From: DASQVO01 sp035640715
Lineage (GTDB): Bacteria > Actinomycetota > Actinomycetes > Streptosporangiales > Streptosporangiaceae
Assembly (NCBI GenBank): GCA_035640715.1
Contig: DASQVO010000293.1
Coordinates: forward strand, 1 to 7,161
Reading direction: 5' to 3'
Length of the DNA: 7,161 nt
A model generated the notes under the pieces. It was not told where the DNA came from and made no database searches. It saw only the letters and a list, made by a program, of their open reading frames with translations. A program made the position numbers and the translations under genes. This document shows positions 6,588 to 7,161 of this stretch, piece by piece. Every line of letters starts with the position of its first letter. Within the stretch, counting starts at the first letter, position 1.

Positions 6588-6730
6588 ATGCTCTGGTGCC
6601 GTGGCCATACGCACGCCCCGGGGCACGGGCACCATGCCCGCGTAAGCCCGCACACGCGGCGGCGGGAACCACCCGGAAAACGGCATGAGCCGCCCGTGAT
6701 CCCCGGCCGTCAGGCCGGGGAGGATGTCAA
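6588..6730 (+). other. Possible tnpB 3' tail and right-end (omega-RNA-like) remnant
   Basis: In complete elements the rightward tnpB gene would occupy this place, and its 3' end together with the right end encodes the guide RNA. Only about 140 bases remain. One frame has an Arg/Pro-rich stretch (ARVSPHTRRREPPGKRHEPP) that resembles the poorly conserved tails of actinobacterial TnpB proteins. No RuvC motif or zinc-finger part is present, so no nuclease is encoded. The assignment rests mainly on position between tnpA and the right-end hairpin. Confidence 0.3.
6701..6720. repeat. Right-end hairpin of the IS200/IS605 remnant
   Basis: CCCCGGCC (6701-6708) and GGCCGGGG (6713-6720) form a perfect 8-bp stem around GTCA. 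AGGATGTCAA follows at once, a combination I recognise from the right ends of actinobacterial IS200/IS605 and TnpB elements. The loop TCA is shared with the left-end hairpin. Confidence 0.75.
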
Positions 6731-6743
6731 AGTACACAGGGCG

Positions 6744-6753
6744 TCAGCTTGGG
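6744..6753 (+). repeat. Second copy of the tRNA anticodon-arm 10-mer
   Basis: TCAGCTTGGG here is identical to 6830-6839, which covers the anticodon and 3' anticodon stem of the tRNA-Gly fragment. The two copies are 86 bases apart in the same orientation. It may be a second core-like att sequence or chance. Confidence 0.4.
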
Positions 6754-6762
6754 TCAGCTCGC
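6751..6762 (+). repeat. Right arm of the 12-bp inverted repeat flanking the IS remnant
   Basis: GGGTCAGCTCGC is the exact reverse complement of 6129-6140, at the higA 3' end. It overlaps the end of the TCAGCTTGGG 10-mer by three bases. Confidence 0.6.
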
Positions 6763-6797
6763 CTACCCACAAGGACTTCGGGTCCAACGCTAATGAG

Positions 6798-6841
6798 TGG
6801 AGCGGGTGACGGGAATCGAACCCGCACTATCAGCTTGGGAA
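6798..6841 (-). tRNA. 3' half of tRNA-Gly(CCC); probable integration-site remnant
   Basis: On the minus strand the sequence reads from the anticodon loop TTCCCAA (6835-6841, anticodon CCC) through the 3' anticodon stem GCTGA and a TAGT variable loop. The T-arm GCGGG-TTCGATT-CCCGT, acceptor strand CACCCGC, discriminator T and encoded CCA (6798-6800) follow. The 5' half is absent: no D-arm and no GCGGGTG acceptor strand occur upstream (6842-6900), and the 5' anticodon stem is mismatched. It cannot make a tRNA. A 3' tRNA piece that starts in the anticodon arm is the classic att duplicate left by tyrosine integrases. By that model, the integrated element lies at higher coordinates and the original chromosome at lower ones. 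Confidence 0.85.
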
Positions 6842-6890
6842 TCTGTGCCGTCCAGGCCTGTACGCGGCCTGACCTGCGGAGCGGCCGAGC

Positions 6891-6910
6891 CGTGAGTGAC
6901 CGTGAGAGAC
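6891..6910. repeat. Imperfect 10-bp tandem repeat
   Basis: CGTGAGTGAC is followed directly by CGTGAGAGAC (9 of 10 identical). It lies 50 bases from the tRNA fragment, on the presumed element side. Confidence 0.5.
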
Positions 6911-6924
6911 CCCTCGTTGCCGGG

Positions 6925-6946
6925 GCTAATGGCACGCTAATGGCAC
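6925..6946. repeat. Perfect 11-bp tandem repeat, possible integrase arm sites
   Basis: GCTAATGGCAC occurs twice without a gap (6925-6935, 6936-6946). The shared ACGCTAATG also occurs on the other side of the tRNA fragment (6787-6795). Short direct repeats flanking a core are how tyrosine-integrase arm-type sites are arranged. Function is inferred from position only. Confidence 0.55.
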
Positions 6947-7070
6947 GACGATCTTCCGCTGACCTTGGATTTCTCGTCTTCCCTCTTGTCCGCTGCATTG
7001 GCAGCAGTCAGGCGATGAGTCAGCTCTCAGCCCTATGCTCGGTGCTGCTGCCACGAGTCGGCGACGGTGA

Positions 7071-7161
7071 TCAAGCGGCGCGCTCCAGCTCCGCGAGCTT
7101 GCTCTGCCGGGCGTCAACGGGATCAGGAAGTTTCAGTGGTGCCGCCGGTCGCGGAGCACCA
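7071..7161 (-). CDS. Possible C-terminal fragment of an unidentified protein, partial
   Basis: A minus-strand frame enters from the right edge and stops with TGA at 7073-7071. It gives 29 residues ending in KLPDPVDARQSKLAELERAA. The last 14 or so codons have the G/C-rich third positions expected of an actinobacterial gene, and the sequence looks like a charged helical C-terminus. It points toward the att-like tRNA fragment, where integrase genes often end, but I see no tyrosine-recombinase motif in so short a piece. It may simply be non-coding. Confidence 0.3.
   Translation of the reverse strand, partial: GAPRPAAPLKLPDPVDARQSKLAELERAA

Larger units (their letters stand above)
6149..6730. mobile_element. 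Deleted, decayed IS200/IS605-family insertion sequence
   Basis: The layout is that of an IS605/IS608-type element with divergent genes: a left-end hairpin (6159-6178), tnpA reading left toward it, then the space where tnpB should start, and a right-end hairpin (6701-6720) followed by AGGATGTCAA. TCAA at 6727-6730 is the usual right-end cleavage tetranucleotide. The left boundary is taken as following TGAC at 6145-6148, a guess. The whole is about 0.58 kb against about 1.8 kb for complete tnpA-tnpB elements, so tnpB has been lost by internal deletion. tnpA carries frameshifts. The element cannot move by itself, but its ends look good enough for mobilisation in trans. It sits 3' of higA. Confidence 0.75.
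6842..7070. other. Region without a recognisable gene beyond the tRNA fragment
   Basis: No open frame here has actinobacterial codon bias or a recognisable protein. It holds two short repeat pairs (6891-6910, 6925-6946). Position next to an att-like tRNA fragment suggests the terminal non-coding part of an integrated element. Confidence 0.5.

Noticed and set aside
6798..6875. A complete tRNA-Gly gene
   Set aside because: Only the 3' half matches. The bases where the D-arm and 5' acceptor strand should be do not pair with the 3' half.
6149..6946. CRISPR array suggested by several short repeats
   Set aside because: The repeats are 7-12 bases, irregularly spaced or abutting, with no repeat-spacer periodicity and no cas genes.
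6926..7117. Minus-strand frame of 63 codons right of the tRNA fragment
   Set aside because: No family resemblance, no ribosome binding site and no third-position G/C bias. It crosses the 11-bp tandem repeats and overlaps a more gene-like frame.
7015..7161. Plus-strand frame starting ATG 7015 and open to the right edge
   Set aside because: No ribosome binding site, Ser-rich low-complexity translation, and mixed third positions. It probably mirrors the minus-strand frame.

Overview
The window is high-GC DNA with strong G/C preference at third codon positions, GTG starts and overlapping genes. This fits an actinobacterium; I cannot name the genus from sequence alone.

Left (1-1520): a nearly complete minus-strand gene for peptide chain release factor 3 (prfC), cut by the window edge near its C-terminus. 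A 218-base divergent intergenic region (1521-1738) follows, with a perfect 10-bp tandem repeat and a possible -10 hexamer for prfC.

Centre (1739-6137): a tightly packed plus-strand block. A 1018-residue SNF2-family helicase (HelZ-like) overlaps by 8 bases a SWIM zinc-finger gene. The SWIM gene has no stop at its expected end. It reads on in frame through a 31-codon linker of unusual codon use into the C-terminal half of a HigB (RelE-fold) toxin. Nine bases later an intact HigA antitoxin gene follows. The helicase and SWIM protein probably act together on nucleic acid. The fused toxin half and the retained antitoxin make this the most unusual part of the window.

Right (6138-7161): a mobile-element graveyard. 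Directly after higA lies a deleted IS200/IS605-type element. It has a frameshifted leftward tnpA that still encodes its HUH and tyrosine motifs, a GC hairpin at each end, a TCAA right end, and little or nothing left of tnpB. Next comes the 3' half of a tRNA-Gly(CCC) gene on the minus strand, without its 5' half, as expected at the distal end of an integrated element. It is accompanied by short direct repeats that resemble integrase sites. The last ~320 bases contain no gene I recognise, only a possible C-terminal fragment entering from the right edge.

Reading: an ordinary housekeeping gene (prfC) borders a helicase/SWIM module whose 3' end has been remodelled by toxin-antitoxin and insertion-sequence traffic, next to a probable integration scar.
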